Under the pieces are notes generated by a model. It was not told the origin of the DNA. It searched no databases and was given only the letters and a program-made list of their open reading frames with translations. Source: Methanogenium organophilum (lineage in GTDB: Archaea; Halobacteriota; Methanomicrobia; Methanomicrobiales; Methanomicrobiaceae). Taken from it: a stretch of DNA of 64,000 nucleotides. The DNA lies in the NCBI RefSeq assembly GCF_026684035.1, contig NZ_CP113361.1, positions 186,001-250,000 on the forward strand. The letters run 5' to 3'. Below are positions 56,584 to 64,000 of the stretch, one piece after another (the stretch's first letter is position 1; each line of letters starts with the position of its first letter). A program made the position numbers and the translations under genes.

Positions 56584-57434
56584 CGTTTGTCACCCCCTAC
56601 ATACGCTGTTAATATCCCTGCATTCAGCATCCAGGTATTCATCAGGTCAACAAAGAGTCCTATCAACAGGACTGCGGAAATATCCCGAATAACGTCAATC
56701 TGTCCGATCCATGAGACAACAAACATGAGCGCAACTGCACTGATAGTGGTTGAGGTCATGGTAAACCCGGTACGAAATGCACCCTGCATCTTCTCGGAAA
56801 ACTTGCCTTTCCGTTTCAGAACACGGGTCGTCAGCAGAATGTCACTGTCCACCGAATAACCGATCAGCATCAGGAGGGCGGCAGTTGTCCCCAGTGTAAG
56901 GGTAATGCCAACGATATCCATAAGTGCCGCTGTGATGACAATATCAGATAGTGCTGAGATTACCACTGCAACGGACGGAACAAAGTTTTTAAAGACAATG
57001 AAGACGACAATGGCCATTCCGATGAATGAGAAGAGGAGTGCCCAGAGCGCCTGTGCCTGCAGCGTTTTCCCAAATGTCTCTCCAATCTGATCGACCTTCG
57101 CATCAGGATACCGATCATTGATCAGCTCAGACAACGTGAGGAAATCCTCATCCGGCATATATTCAAAGACCACATAATAACCGCCATTTACCCCCTCTCC
57201 GACACTCTTCAGAGGATAGCCGGAGAAATATGCCTCAAGATCTGCAGGAGTGTCTGCTGACTGTGGTATCGTAACAGCAACACCACCCGCAAAGTCAATT
57301 CCCGGGTCAACAGGCATACCTGTCGTAAGGGTATTGAACCCCAGGAAAAGAAATGAGATTACCAGTAACGCAACCGGAAGGGCAACAAGTTGCCTGACCG
57401 TGTATTTACTGATATCATAGGTGAAAAATTTCAT
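56580..57434 (-). CDS. secF: Protein translocase subunit SecF
   Basis: 284 aa. N-terminal helix, DFAGGVAVTI, then LLMLIGYSVDSDILLTTRVLKR, the SecF RND motif, within six helices. Partner of SecD; secF precedes secD, the usual archaeal order. No regulatory site recognised upstream, other than AT-rich DNA. Confidence 0.95.
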   Translation of the reverse strand: MKFFTYDISKYTVRQLVALPVALLVISFLFLGFNTLTTGMPVDPGIDFAGGVAVTIPQSADTPADLEAYFSGYPLKSVGEGVNGGYYVVFEYMPDEDFLTLSELINDRYPDAKVDQIGETFGKTLQAQALWALLFSFIGMAIVVFIVFKNFVPSVAVVISALSDIVITAALMDIVGITLTLGTTAALLMLIGYSVDSDILLTTRVLKRKGKFSEKMQGAFRTGFTMTSTTISAVALMFVVSWIGQIDVIRDISAVLLIGLFVDLMNTWMLNAGILTAYVGGDKR

Positions 57435-57639
57435 ACATTAGAATATTTGAAATAAAGAGATTAAATATAATGCCTAATACACGGAAGGCATGCCGGATTC
57501 CTCACCTATTACAGGCAATATGAAAAGTATGACGCGGATTTGCGCCAGAATATTTTGTTTACGTTCGAGACAGACATTTATCATGATTAATCAATATCGA
57601 TTCGATAAAATTAAATACAATTCGTTCAAATGAGCGTGT
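57435..57639. other. Divergent intergenic region
   Basis: 205 bases. TATCG-ATT-CGATA (about 57596-57608) is a short palindrome next to an AAATTAAATACAA TATA-like element upstream of the DUF2551 gene. Weak evidence for an operator. Confidence 0.35.
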
Positions 57640-57954
57640 ATGCGATCTGCGTCTGATCTGAAGCATGAGATAGAGCGCCGTTTAAAGGGGTATCTAAAAC
57701 GGGACACATCGGGGATTCGGCATGAACTTCTGAGCATCTTTATAAAAACCAGATCTGTTACTATTCCAGAAGCATTTGAACAACTGAAAACAAAGTTTAC
57801 CATTACTCTTCAGTCCGTTGCATCGATGATTGGGACGGTAGCATCACGAATCGGGATTCTCAGCGTGCAGAAGAAAAATGACAATTCCACCAGTGTCTAT
57901 ACACTCAGGGACAAGTATACCGACATGGTCAGCACTCTCGTACAAGCAGTATAA
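57640..57954 (+). CDS. DUF2551 protein
   Basis: 104 aa. RHELLSIFIKTRSVTIPEAF and ASMIGTVASRIGIL are the recognisable parts of DUF2551, a methanogen-enriched family with a winged-helix-like fold. Probably a DNA-binding regulator of unknown target. ATG 57640. Confidence 0.8.
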   Translation: MRSASDLKHEIERRLKGYLKRDTSGIRHELLSIFIKTRSVTIPEAFEQLKTKFTITLQSVASMIGTVASRIGILSVQKKNDNSTSVYTLRDKYTDMVSTLVQAV

Positions 57955-58007
57955 GCCGATGTCCCAACAAAACCTATTTTTACCCAGATAATCAACCACT
58001 TAGAGAT

Positions 58008-58277
58008 ATGGAACGCTGCGAGGGCAATTGTGCTGCAGGGCATGATATCATTGTCTCTGATGACGTCAAATCCTATATTATTCAGAAAAATATTGATTTT
58101 AGGGTATGTACTTCCTGTGGAGGACCAGTACTTCTGTCCACTACGGTGAAATCCCCTAAACCATCGGATTATGAAATATATGTTGGCGATAATATTATTT
58201 ACGTCTCCATGTACCAGGCACGGTACCTTGACCGGATAGAGATGGACATGGTTCCTGCATACTGTAATTATCTCTAA
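58008..58277 (+). CDS. Small Cys-rich hypothetical protein
   Basis: 89 aa. CEGNC at the N-terminus and CTSCG in the middle could form a zinc site; the C-terminal half is rich in Tyr and acidic residues. Family not recognised. It precedes archease by 18 nt and may belong to the RtcB operon. Confidence 0.6.
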   Translation: MERCEGNCAAGHDIIVSDDVKSYIIQKNIDFRVCTSCGGPVLLSTTVKSPKPSDYEIYVGDNIIYVSMYQARYLDRIEMDMVPAYCNYL

Positions 58278-58295
58278 AATTCAAAGGAAGCGTAG

Positions 58296-58703
58296 ATGCC
58301 ATTTTCTGAACAAGAACACACGGCTGACGTTCTGATGCATGTTTGCGGTGCAACTGAGAAGGCACTCTTTGAAGAATCAGCACGGGCGTTGTTTTCAATT
58401 ATGTTTCCATCCTCTGGCGAAGGAAATGTCAGTATCCGTTTTTCTCTCACTGAAAATGACAAAAACCATATGCTTCATGAATTTCTCTCAGAAATCCTTT
58501 TTTATGCGGAGGTCGAATGTGTGGCACTCTGCCGGGCAGAAGTTATCTTTACTTCGTCCGGTCTTACAGCAGAACTCTTCGGGGAACCCTTCAACAGGGA
58601 AAAACACGCAGGGGGGACCGAAGTGAAAGGGGTATCGCTCTCCGGAATGGAGATTACAAGGACTGACGAAGGATGGTGTACGTTGGTTCTCTTTGACGTA
58701 TAG
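58296..58703 (+). CDS. Archease (RtcB cofactor)
   Basis: 135 aa. EHTADVLMHVCGATEKALFEESARALF and the C-terminal LVLFDV with metal-binding Asp define archease, which promotes RtcB guanylylation and multiple turnover. It is followed 16 nt later by rtcB, the classical arrangement. ATG 58296. Confidence 0.93.
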   Translation: MPFSEQEHTADVLMHVCGATEKALFEESARALFSIMFPSSGEGNVSIRFSLTENDKNHMLHEFLSEILFYAEVECVALCRAEVIFTSSGLTAELFGEPFNREKHAGGTEVKGVSLSGMEITRTDEGWCTLVLFDV

Positions 58704-58719
58704 TGGAGTATAGCAGACA

Positions 58720-60153
58720 ATGATGGAAAAAATAATTCAGAGGGGAGAATATGAATGGGAGGTTCCCATCGACACCGTTCCGGGCATGCGGGTGCCGGGC
58801 CGGTTTTATCTCTCTCAACAACTGATGGGGACGCTGGAAGAAGGTGCGGTGCGTCAGCTTGCAAATATCGCAACCCTTCCCGGCATCTGCAGGAACTCGC
58901 TCGCCATGCCGGATATTCATTGGGGATACGGCTTTCCCATCGGCGGCGTCGGGGCCTTCACCATGGATGAAGGCATAATCTCGCCCGGCGGCGTCGGATT
59001 TGACATCAACTGCGGTGTCCGCCTGATAACAACCCCACTTCAGCGCAGTGACCTCGGTCAGTTGAAAAAGGTACTGCAGGAACTCTATAACACTATCCCA
59101 ACTGGTGTCGGAACGAAAAGCTGTGTGACAGTGTCAGACCATGAACTCAACCGGATAATGACAGAAGGCGCCAGATGGACAATAGAGGAAGGTTATGGTA
59201 CAGAACGCGACCTCCTCTGGTGTGAGGAACAGGGGTGTATTGAAGGAGCCGACATATCCCACGTCAGCCAGAAGGCACGCAAACGCGGCAGACCACAGTG
59301 CGGGACCCTCGGTTCCGGAAATCACTTCCTTGAAGTCCAGTGTGTGGAAGAGATCTTTGATCCAGAGGCTGCGCGGACATTCGGTATTGAGACAGGGCAG
59401 ATATGTATCATGATTCACTGTGGATCACGGGGGCTTGGCCACCAGATCTGCACAGACCACCTGAAGGTTCTGGAGGGTGCGGCAAAGAAATACCGCATTC
59501 CTCTCGCAGACAAACAGCTCGCCTGTGCACCCCTCACAAGCCCTGAAGGAGAGGCATATCTTTCCGCAATGGCATGCGCCGCAAACTATGCATGGGCCAA
59601 CCGGCAGATGATTACCCACCTGACTCGGGAGGTTCTCTCACGCGCATTTTCTCTCTCAACGGAGGATATGCCACTTGTCTACGATGTGACCCACAATGTG
59701 GCAAAGATTGAGGAGCACGTGGTGGACGGGACACGCACAACACTCTGCGTACACCGGAAGGGCGCCACACGCGCATTTGGTCCGGGGAGCCATGATCTGC
59801 CGCCGGGCTGTGATGCAATCGGCCAGCCGGTGATTATTCCCGGAAGCATGGGCAGTTCGTCATATCTCCTGAGAGGGACAGACGGAGCAATGGAGAAGAC
59901 ATTCGGCAGCACCTGCCATGGTGCAGGCCGTGTCCTTTCCCGATCACAGGCAAAGAAGACAATATCAGGTGACAGTCTCCAGGAATCGCTTGGCAGAAGC
60001 GGCATTACCGTTCTTGCCCCATCGGCAGGCTCTATCGCAGAGGAGGCACCGGATGCCTACAAACCATCAGCTGAAGTGGTAAAAGTTGTCCATGAAGCGG
60101 GTATATCAGCAAAAGTTGCCCGCCTCAACCCCATAGGAGTAATCAAAGGATGA
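58720..60153 (+). CDS. rtcB: tRNA-splicing ligase RtcB
   Basis: 477 aa, no intein. Key motifs: PDIHWGYGFPIGG, GGVGFDINCGVRL, GTLGSGNHFLE, HCGSRGLGHQ, CVHRKGATRAFGPG and SQAKKT near the end. It joins tRNA halves and RNA with 2',3'-cyclic phosphate ends, using GTP and Mn. ATG 58720; the next gene overlaps by 4 nt. Confidence 0.97.
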   Translation: MMEKIIQRGEYEWEVPIDTVPGMRVPGRFYLSQQLMGTLEEGAVRQLANIATLPGICRNSLAMPDIHWGYGFPIGGVGAFTMDEGIISPGGVGFDINCGVRLITTPLQRSDLGQLKKVLQELYNTIPTGVGTKSCVTVSDHELNRIMTEGARWTIEEGYGTERDLLWCEEQGCIEGADISHVSQKARKRGRPQCGTLGSGNHFLEVQCVEEIFDPEAARTFGIETGQICIMIHCGSRGLGHQICTDHLKVLEGAAKKYRIPLADKQLACAPLTSPEGEAYLSAMACAANYAWANRQMITHLTREVLSRAFSLSTEDMPLVYDVTHNVAKIEEHVVDGTRTTLCVHRKGATRAFGPGSHDLPPGCDAIGQPVIIPGSMGSSSYLLRGTDGAMEKTFGSTCHGAGRVLSRSQAKKTISGDSLQESLGRSGITVLAPSAGSIAEEAPDAYKPSAEVVKVVHEAGISAKVARLNPIGVIKG

Positions 60154-60728
60154 AACAAAAAGCAGGGCTGGCATGGGAATGTTCCGTGCCGTTTGTCAGG
60201 TACATCGAAGACACCGGGATCACCTGTGAGCTGATAACGCCACAGATGATGGGGGCACCGTATTATCGTGGAAATATGGTATCCCTTATTATCCCGACAG
60301 GATTCGGAAACCCCGCATATTCAGGTCTCCTCCCGGCACTCAGGGCATCATCCGGGAGAATTAATAAATTTCTGAAAAAAGGAGGACGGGTCATTGTCTT
60401 CGGCGCGATGTCAACAGAACATGATCGTTATGACTGGCTTCCGGTCCCGGTCACCTATGTGAGTGAATACTTCGCGAGTCCCGTAACAGTTGACGAACAA
60501 AACCCCCTTGCAACCATCCTTGAAGATTTTGATACCAGTGAAATCGATTGTGACGGCTACATACAGGATCCGGAAGGTGAGGTGCTGGCACAAACAGATG
60601 ACGGGAAGGCAATCATGGTCGCCTATCCGGTGGGAAAGGGGACACTCATTGTAACAACCATCCATGAATATCCATCACGCGGGTTTTTGCGCCATATTTG
60701 CACCTGTGAAAGCGAAACATTATTTTAA
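60150..60728 (+). CDS. Hypothetical protein, possibly glutamine-amidotransferase-like fold
   Basis: 192 aa. VSLIIPTGFGNPAYSGLLPA, KKGGRVIVFGAM and VGKGTLIVTTIHEYPSRGFL resemble the ThuA/class I amidotransferase-like fold, but no catalytic Cys motif is evident. It overlaps rtcB by ATGA, so may function with RNA ligation. Family not certain. Confidence 0.6.
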   Translation: MKQKAGLAWECSVPFVRYIEDTGITCELITPQMMGAPYYRGNMVSLIIPTGFGNPAYSGLLPALRASSGRINKFLKKGGRVIVFGAMSTEHDRYDWLPVPVTYVSEYFASPVTVDEQNPLATILEDFDTSEIDCDGYIQDPEGEVLAQTDDGKAIMVAYPVGKGTLIVTTIHEYPSRGFLRHICTCESETLF

Positions 60729-60775
60729 CATTCAGCCATTCTATCTTTTTAGTACGGAACTTTCAGGTGTTTTCT

Positions 60776-61198
60776 ATGAGTGAATATATCATCTCCGCAG
60801 ATTCAGACGCAGGTGACCTTGTCGGGATTGCTCTCACAATCCATGACATTATAAACCGCCTCCCGGTAACAGCACGGTCCCTGAACAATCCCGGAGTAAG
60901 GATTGAGAACGGGATGGTGATTGATGATGCATATACCGGACCGGTTCTTGAAATTGCAATGAGGAAAAACCATCTGATCAAAACCGTTCCAAAAAGCGGA
61001 CCATATGCAAATGTGCCGGTTGTTGTTGCCCCGGTACATGACAAAGACGGAGAGGTTATCGCCGCCATCGGGCTGGTGGATATCACCGGCATCTTTGACC
61101 TTGCGACTCTTATGGAACACCAGTCGACTATCTTAAAACAGGTCTGCGGCAAAGACCCATGTCCCCTTCCCACTGAAGCCGTGGCCGCAAAGAAGTGA
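60776..61198 (+). CDS. DUF2111 protein
   Basis: 140 aa. A profilin/PAS-like sensor: VRIENGMVIDDAYTGPVLE, VPVVVAPVHDKDGEVIAAIG, then a helical C-terminus. DUF2111 is a methanogen-specific family of unknown function. GGTG upstream of ATG 60776. birA follows within 6 nt. Confidence 0.85.
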   Translation: MSEYIISADSDAGDLVGIALTIHDIINRLPVTARSLNNPGVRIENGMVIDDAYTGPVLEIAMRKNHLIKTVPKSGPYANVPVVVAPVHDKDGEVIAAIGLVDITGIFDLATLMEHQSTILKQVCGKDPCPLPTEAVAAKK

Positions 61199-61203
61199 TA
61201 TAC

Positions 61204-62184
61204 ATGAACACGACCGCAGACCAAATACTCAGTATTCTGGAAGAGGCAGGAGAACCTGTCTCCGGTGAAGAGATCAGTAAAAAGACAGGCGTAACTAGGT
61301 CAGCAATCTGGAAAAACATTAAAGAGCTCCGGGAACTGGGATATCAGATCGAAGCATCCCGACCTGCAGGCTACCAGTTAATTAGTCGTACGGACAGGCT
61401 TCTTCCATATGAAGTTAAACGACACCTGAAGACAGACGTCATTGGACAGAAGCTTGAATATTTTGATTCCATTCCGTCCACTATCGCTGTTGCAAAGGAA
61501 TTGTGCGCGAAGAAACCGATAGCAGAACTGAACGGAACGGTGGTCATCGCCGAAGAGCAGTCGGGTGGCGTCGGGCGTCTCGGACGACCATGGGCATCCC
61601 CAAAGGGGGGCATCTGGACAACGGTCATCCTGAAACCGGAGATTCCTATTGACCATGTATTTATGGTGACAATGGCAAGTTCCATCGCCCTTGTCCGGAC
61701 CATTCGGAAACTCTACGGGATAGGGGCCCTCATCAAATGGCCCAATGACATCTATATTGGCGACCGAAAGGTCGCGGGTATCCTGCTCGAAATATCAGCA
61801 GAAGCAGAAGACGTAAAGCACTGCATTCTGGGAATAGGCATTGATGCAAACGTTCCGCCCCAGGCCCTTCCCGCCAACCTGAATACCCCTGTAACTTCAC
61901 TCCAGGCAGAATATGGCGAACCCATTGACCGGCCGAAATTCCTCGCATACCTGCTGCGTGAATTTGAACGACGTTTCCGCCTGATTGAAGCAGGAGAATA
62001 CGATTCGATTGTGCGTGAATGGAAAAGTCTCTCCCTGACACTGGATAAACGCGTAAAGATTAAAACTCCCCGGAAATCCTTTGAGGGAGTGGCTATTGAC
62101 ATTGATGAATATGGCGCCCTGATTGTGCGGCGCGATAACGGCAGGGTCGAGCGAATATTCTCCGGGGACTGTACCCCGGCCTGA
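61204..62184 (+). CDS. birA: BirA, biotin ligase and biotin operon repressor
   Basis: 326 aa. N-terminal winged helix (EEISKKTGVTRSAIWKNIKEL, about residues 18-38) and a biotin ligase domain with GGVGRLGRPWASPKGG (about 117-132) and KWPNDIYIGDRKVAGIL. It biotinylates the carrier of pyruvate carboxylase and, with biotinyl-AMP, represses biotin genes. ATG 61204 was chosen over GTG 61195. A consensus-like operator follows 9 nt after the stop. Confidence 0.95.
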   Translation: MNTTADQILSILEEAGEPVSGEEISKKTGVTRSAIWKNIKELRELGYQIEASRPAGYQLISRTDRLLPYEVKRHLKTDVIGQKLEYFDSIPSTIAVAKELCAKKPIAELNGTVVIAEEQSGGVGRLGRPWASPKGGIWTTVILKPEIPIDHVFMVTMASSIALVRTIRKLYGIGALIKWPNDIYIGDRKVAGILLEISAEAEDVKHCILGIGIDANVPPQALPANLNTPVTSLQAEYGEPIDRPKFLAYLLREFERRFRLIEAGEYDSIVREWKSLSLTLDKRVKIKTPRKSFEGVAIDIDEYGALIVRRDNGRVERIFSGDCTPA

Positions 62185-62193
62185 ATCCTTTTC

Positions 62194-62225
62194 TTGTCAA
62201 CCACCCTACAATATTGGGTTGACAT
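62194..62225. promoter_or_regulatory. BirA operator
   Basis: TTGTCAACC, 14-nt spacer (62203-62216), GGTTGACAT. This matches the known BirA operator form TTGTaAACC-N14/15-GGTTtACAA with one change in each arm that keeps the symmetry. The right arm covers the first two bases of the bioY ATG. Confidence 0.85.
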
Positions 62226-62730
62226 GTACGGTAACGAAAAGAGAAGCCACCTCATATCACTGACAGCCGCATTTGTGGCCCTGATTGCCGTGGGCGGATG
62301 GGTATCCCTGCCCATTCCCCCGGTACCGGTAACCCTGCAGACGTTTTTTGTTCTGCTCGCCGCAGTTGTGATGGGCCGGTATGCTGTTCTGCCGGTTTTT
62401 GTATACCTGCTTCTGGGCATTCTGAATATGCCGGTCTTCCATAACGGACTTGCGGGAATCGGTGTCCTCATGGGGGCAACAGGAGGATACCTGATTGGAT
62501 TTCTCCCTGCAGTTCTTGTGGCGGGTTTTGCATATGAACAGGAGAACAGAATTATCCGTGCAGGTGGAATTACTGCTGCAACGCTCATTATATACCTCTT
62601 TGGCATCACTTGGATGTCATACTCCACCGGTATGGCATTGACACAGGCAGTGCTTCTCGGCGTGGTGCCATTCATTGCAGGCGATGCACTCAAAGGAATT
62701 GCTACGTATATTATCGGAGAACGTATCTGA
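62224..62730 (+). CDS. bioY: Biotin transporter substrate-binding subunit BioY
   Basis: 168 aa, six membrane helices. GGWVSLPIPPVPVTLQTFFV and YLIGFLPA, then PFIAGDALKGI are BioY signatures. It is the S component of an ECF transporter for biotin, together with the ATPases that follow. ATG 62224 was used; TTG 62194 would put the operator inside the gene. The stop overlaps the next start (TGATG). Confidence 0.95.
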   Translation: MYGNEKRSHLISLTAAFVALIAVGGWVSLPIPPVPVTLQTFFVLLAAVVMGRYAVLPVFVYLLLGILNMPVFHNGLAGIGVLMGATGGYLIGFLPAVLVAGFAYEQENRIIRAGGITAATLIIYLFGITWMSYSTGMALTQAVLLGVVPFIAGDALKGIATYIIGERI

Positions 62731-63407
62731 TGATTCAGGTGGAGAATCTGCACCACAGATTTCTGGAGATTGAGTACCTCCGTATCGGAGAGGGACACAC
62801 TGCAATCATCGGCCCCAATGGGAGCGGGAAGACTACATTCCTGAAACTATGTGCAGGCATCGAACTTCCGGAGAGAGGAACTGTCACCATATCAGGCAAA
62901 GAACCACGTGCGGTCAATACCGGATGGGTGGGTGAGGTTCCGGACAACAATCTCGTATTTCGGACCGTCGCCGATGAAGTGGCATCGGCCCTCCGGTTTG
63001 GAAGAGTTCGTGCAGACGAGATCAAACCGGCTGCCTGTGCCGTGCTCTCAGAAATGGGGATTTCCCACCTCAGCTCCCGCGCAACCCATACCCTCTCCGG
63101 CGGGGAGAAGGTTCTCGTAGCATGTGCAGCAGCCCTTGCACTCCCTCCTGAGATACTCATCCTTGACGAGACTGATACTCACCTGGACCGAAAAGCAGCA
63201 GAAAACCTTGAAACTATGATTCAGCGTCGGCCCGCTCCCTGTGTACTTCAGTGCACGCAGGATATGGATACCGCATCCCGTGCTGACCGTGTGATATACT
63301 TTGAGCATGGCCACCCCCGATACATCGGCACCCCGGAAGAGACGTTCAGTCACCTGTATAATACAGAGATGTACCCATCATTATGGAGGATCGCAGGATG
63401 CATCTGA
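62730..63407 (+). CDS. ABC/ECF transporter ATPase, first
   Basis: 225 aa. Walker A GPNGSGKTT, Q-loop replaced by GEVPDNNLVF, signature LSGGEKVL and Walker B ILILDETDTH, D-loop HLDRK. With BioY it should drive biotin uptake as an EcfA ATPase (BioM-like). A second ATPase overlaps its end. The usual Glu after Walker B is present (DE). Confidence 0.9.
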   Translation: MIQVENLHHRFLEIEYLRIGEGHTAIIGPNGSGKTTFLKLCAGIELPERGTVTISGKEPRAVNTGWVGEVPDNNLVFRTVADEVASALRFGRVRADEIKPAACAVLSEMGISHLSSRATHTLSGGEKVLVACAAALALPPEILILDETDTHLDRKAAENLETMIQRRPAPCVLQCTQDMDTASRADRVIYFEHGHPRYIGTPEETFSHLYNTEMYPSLWRIAGCI

Positions 63408-64000
63408 CGGCAGAGCATCTCTCTGTCTCTCGTGGCAAATGGACACTCACAGCGAATGGTGTGTTTAATACAGGCGTACACTTAGTTACCGGGCCGGTAG
63501 GAAGCGGGAAGACAACACTCGCATCTGCCCTTGCAGGCATTCTTAAACCCGCATCCGGAAGAATAATTCGAGACGGCAGAACACATCTCACCCTTTCTAT
63601 GCAGTTCCCGGAATACCACGTGACAGGATTCCTTGTTAAAGACGAAATCCATTCCTGGCATCTTCCGGAAAGCGAGATTCTCTTAAAGGCAGGACTTGCT
63701 GGCAGGCAAAATACAAAGACACTCACTCTGTCCCGGGGTGAACTCAAGCGTCTGCACCTGACCTGCCTCCTCAGCGGATCATGGGATGTGGTAATACTGG
63801 ACGAACCCTTTGCGGGACTTGACTGCAGGGAGAAGACCCGAATCTGCACCACTATTGAAGAACGGAAACACCCCCTCACCATCATTTTCACCCATGAACA
63901 GGCAGTACTCCCGGCTGCGGATTTCATCTGGGAGATAGAAAATAATACACTGGTCTACCGGGGGAGAGTCCCTGATGCCATCCCGGCATGGAAAGGTGCA
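63398..64000 (+). CDS. ABC/ECF transporter ATPase, second (partial)
   Basis: 201 codons to the window edge; a little of the C-terminus is missing. Walker A GPVGSGKTT, signature LSRGELKRL (degenerate, LSRGE in place of LSGGE) and Walker B VVILDEPFAG. It has GGAGG upstream of ATG 63398 and overlaps the previous gene by 10 nt. Two ATPases suggest a heterodimeric EcfA/EcfA' pair; the T component presumably lies beyond the window. Confidence 0.88.
   Translation, partial: MHLTAEHLSVSRGKWTLTANGVFNTGVHLVTGPVGSGKTTLASALAGILKPASGRIIRDGRTHLTLSMQFPEYHVTGFLVKDEIHSWHLPESEILLKAGLAGRQNTKTLTLSRGELKRLHLTCLLSGSWDVVILDEPFAGLDCREKTRICTTIEERKHPLTIIFTHEQAVLPAADFIWEIENNTLVYRGRVPDAIPAWKGA

Noticed and set aside
58720-60153. 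Intein in RtcB
   Set aside because: The protein is 477 aa, normal length, and motifs run without interruption.

Overview
This 64 kb window comes from a hydrogenotrophic-type methanogenic euryarchaeon, most likely of the order Methanomicrobiales. The evidence is gene content: methanogenesis marker protein 8 (DUF2099), DUF2111 and DUF2551 proteins, archaeal TFE, LSm, Cdc48, aTrm56, RtcB/archease, archaeal SecDF, AglJ, archaeal pilin-type signal sequences and the oxygen-sensitive homocysteine pathway (DUF39 plus NIL-ferredoxin plus UPF0280). No rRNA genes, CRISPR arrays or intact insertion sequences were seen. One tRNA gene, tRNA-Leu(GAG), is present.

Layout. 1-1971 (-): five complete genes and the start of a sixth, in the order MnhE-MnhF-MnhG-MbhD-MbhE-MnhB, matching the Na+/H+ antiporter module of Mbh-type membrane hydrogenases or an Mrp antiporter. 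2188-4180 (+): a zinc-ribbon/PUA/PAPS-reductase-family fusion overlapping hisH. 4181-4440: a dispersed repeat copy. 4518-9026 (-): a membrane-anchored HTH regulator, alaS, a SWIM-finger protein and a Nif3 protein. 9125-9146: a perfect palindrome. 9170-11765 (+): the homocysteine biosynthesis operon. 12256-15149 (+): wHTH, aTrm56, ATP-grasp, TFE and HD genes, tightly overlapping. 15343-16254: tandem 247-bp structured repeats followed by an inverted, decayed duplicate of the 3' end of hisH. 16277-28018: ACT regulator, tRNA-Leu, two histidine kinases, a SPASM radical SAM enzyme, methyltransferase, TspO, HAD, marker protein 8 and an acyltransferase-like membrane protein, with two poorly coding stretches.

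28019-37902: adenine deaminase, lipoproteins, a small GTPase, and a compact ParA / soluble chemoreceptor / CheR operon that looks like a positioned cytoplasmic chemosensory array. 38107-45523 (-): DHH nuclease, a duplicated PhoU/TrkA-C regulator beside an SLC41/MgtE-like transporter, RNase Z, TIM-barrel isomerase, UPF0200 kinase-like protein and an NrdG-type activase. 45621-53642 (+): aroD, 5-formyltetrahydrofolate cyclo-ligase-like, Cdc48, Hsp20, FBPase, LSm, a winged-helix/Cys protein, a pilin, a zinc-ribbon membrane protein and AglJ. 53617-57434 (-): aldolase, HhH-GPD glycosylase, thioredoxin, SecD and SecF. 57640-64000 (+): DUF2551, archease, RtcB, DUF2111, then a biotin module (birA, bioY and two ECF ATPases, the last cut by the window edge) with a consensus-like BirA operator over the bioY start.

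The most notable features are the ParA-chemoreceptor-CheR operon, in which the receptor N-terminus resembles a ParB ParA-activating peptide; the structured 247-bp repeats linked to an inverted hisH remnant; the BirA operator; and several perfect palindromes placed as candidate operators.
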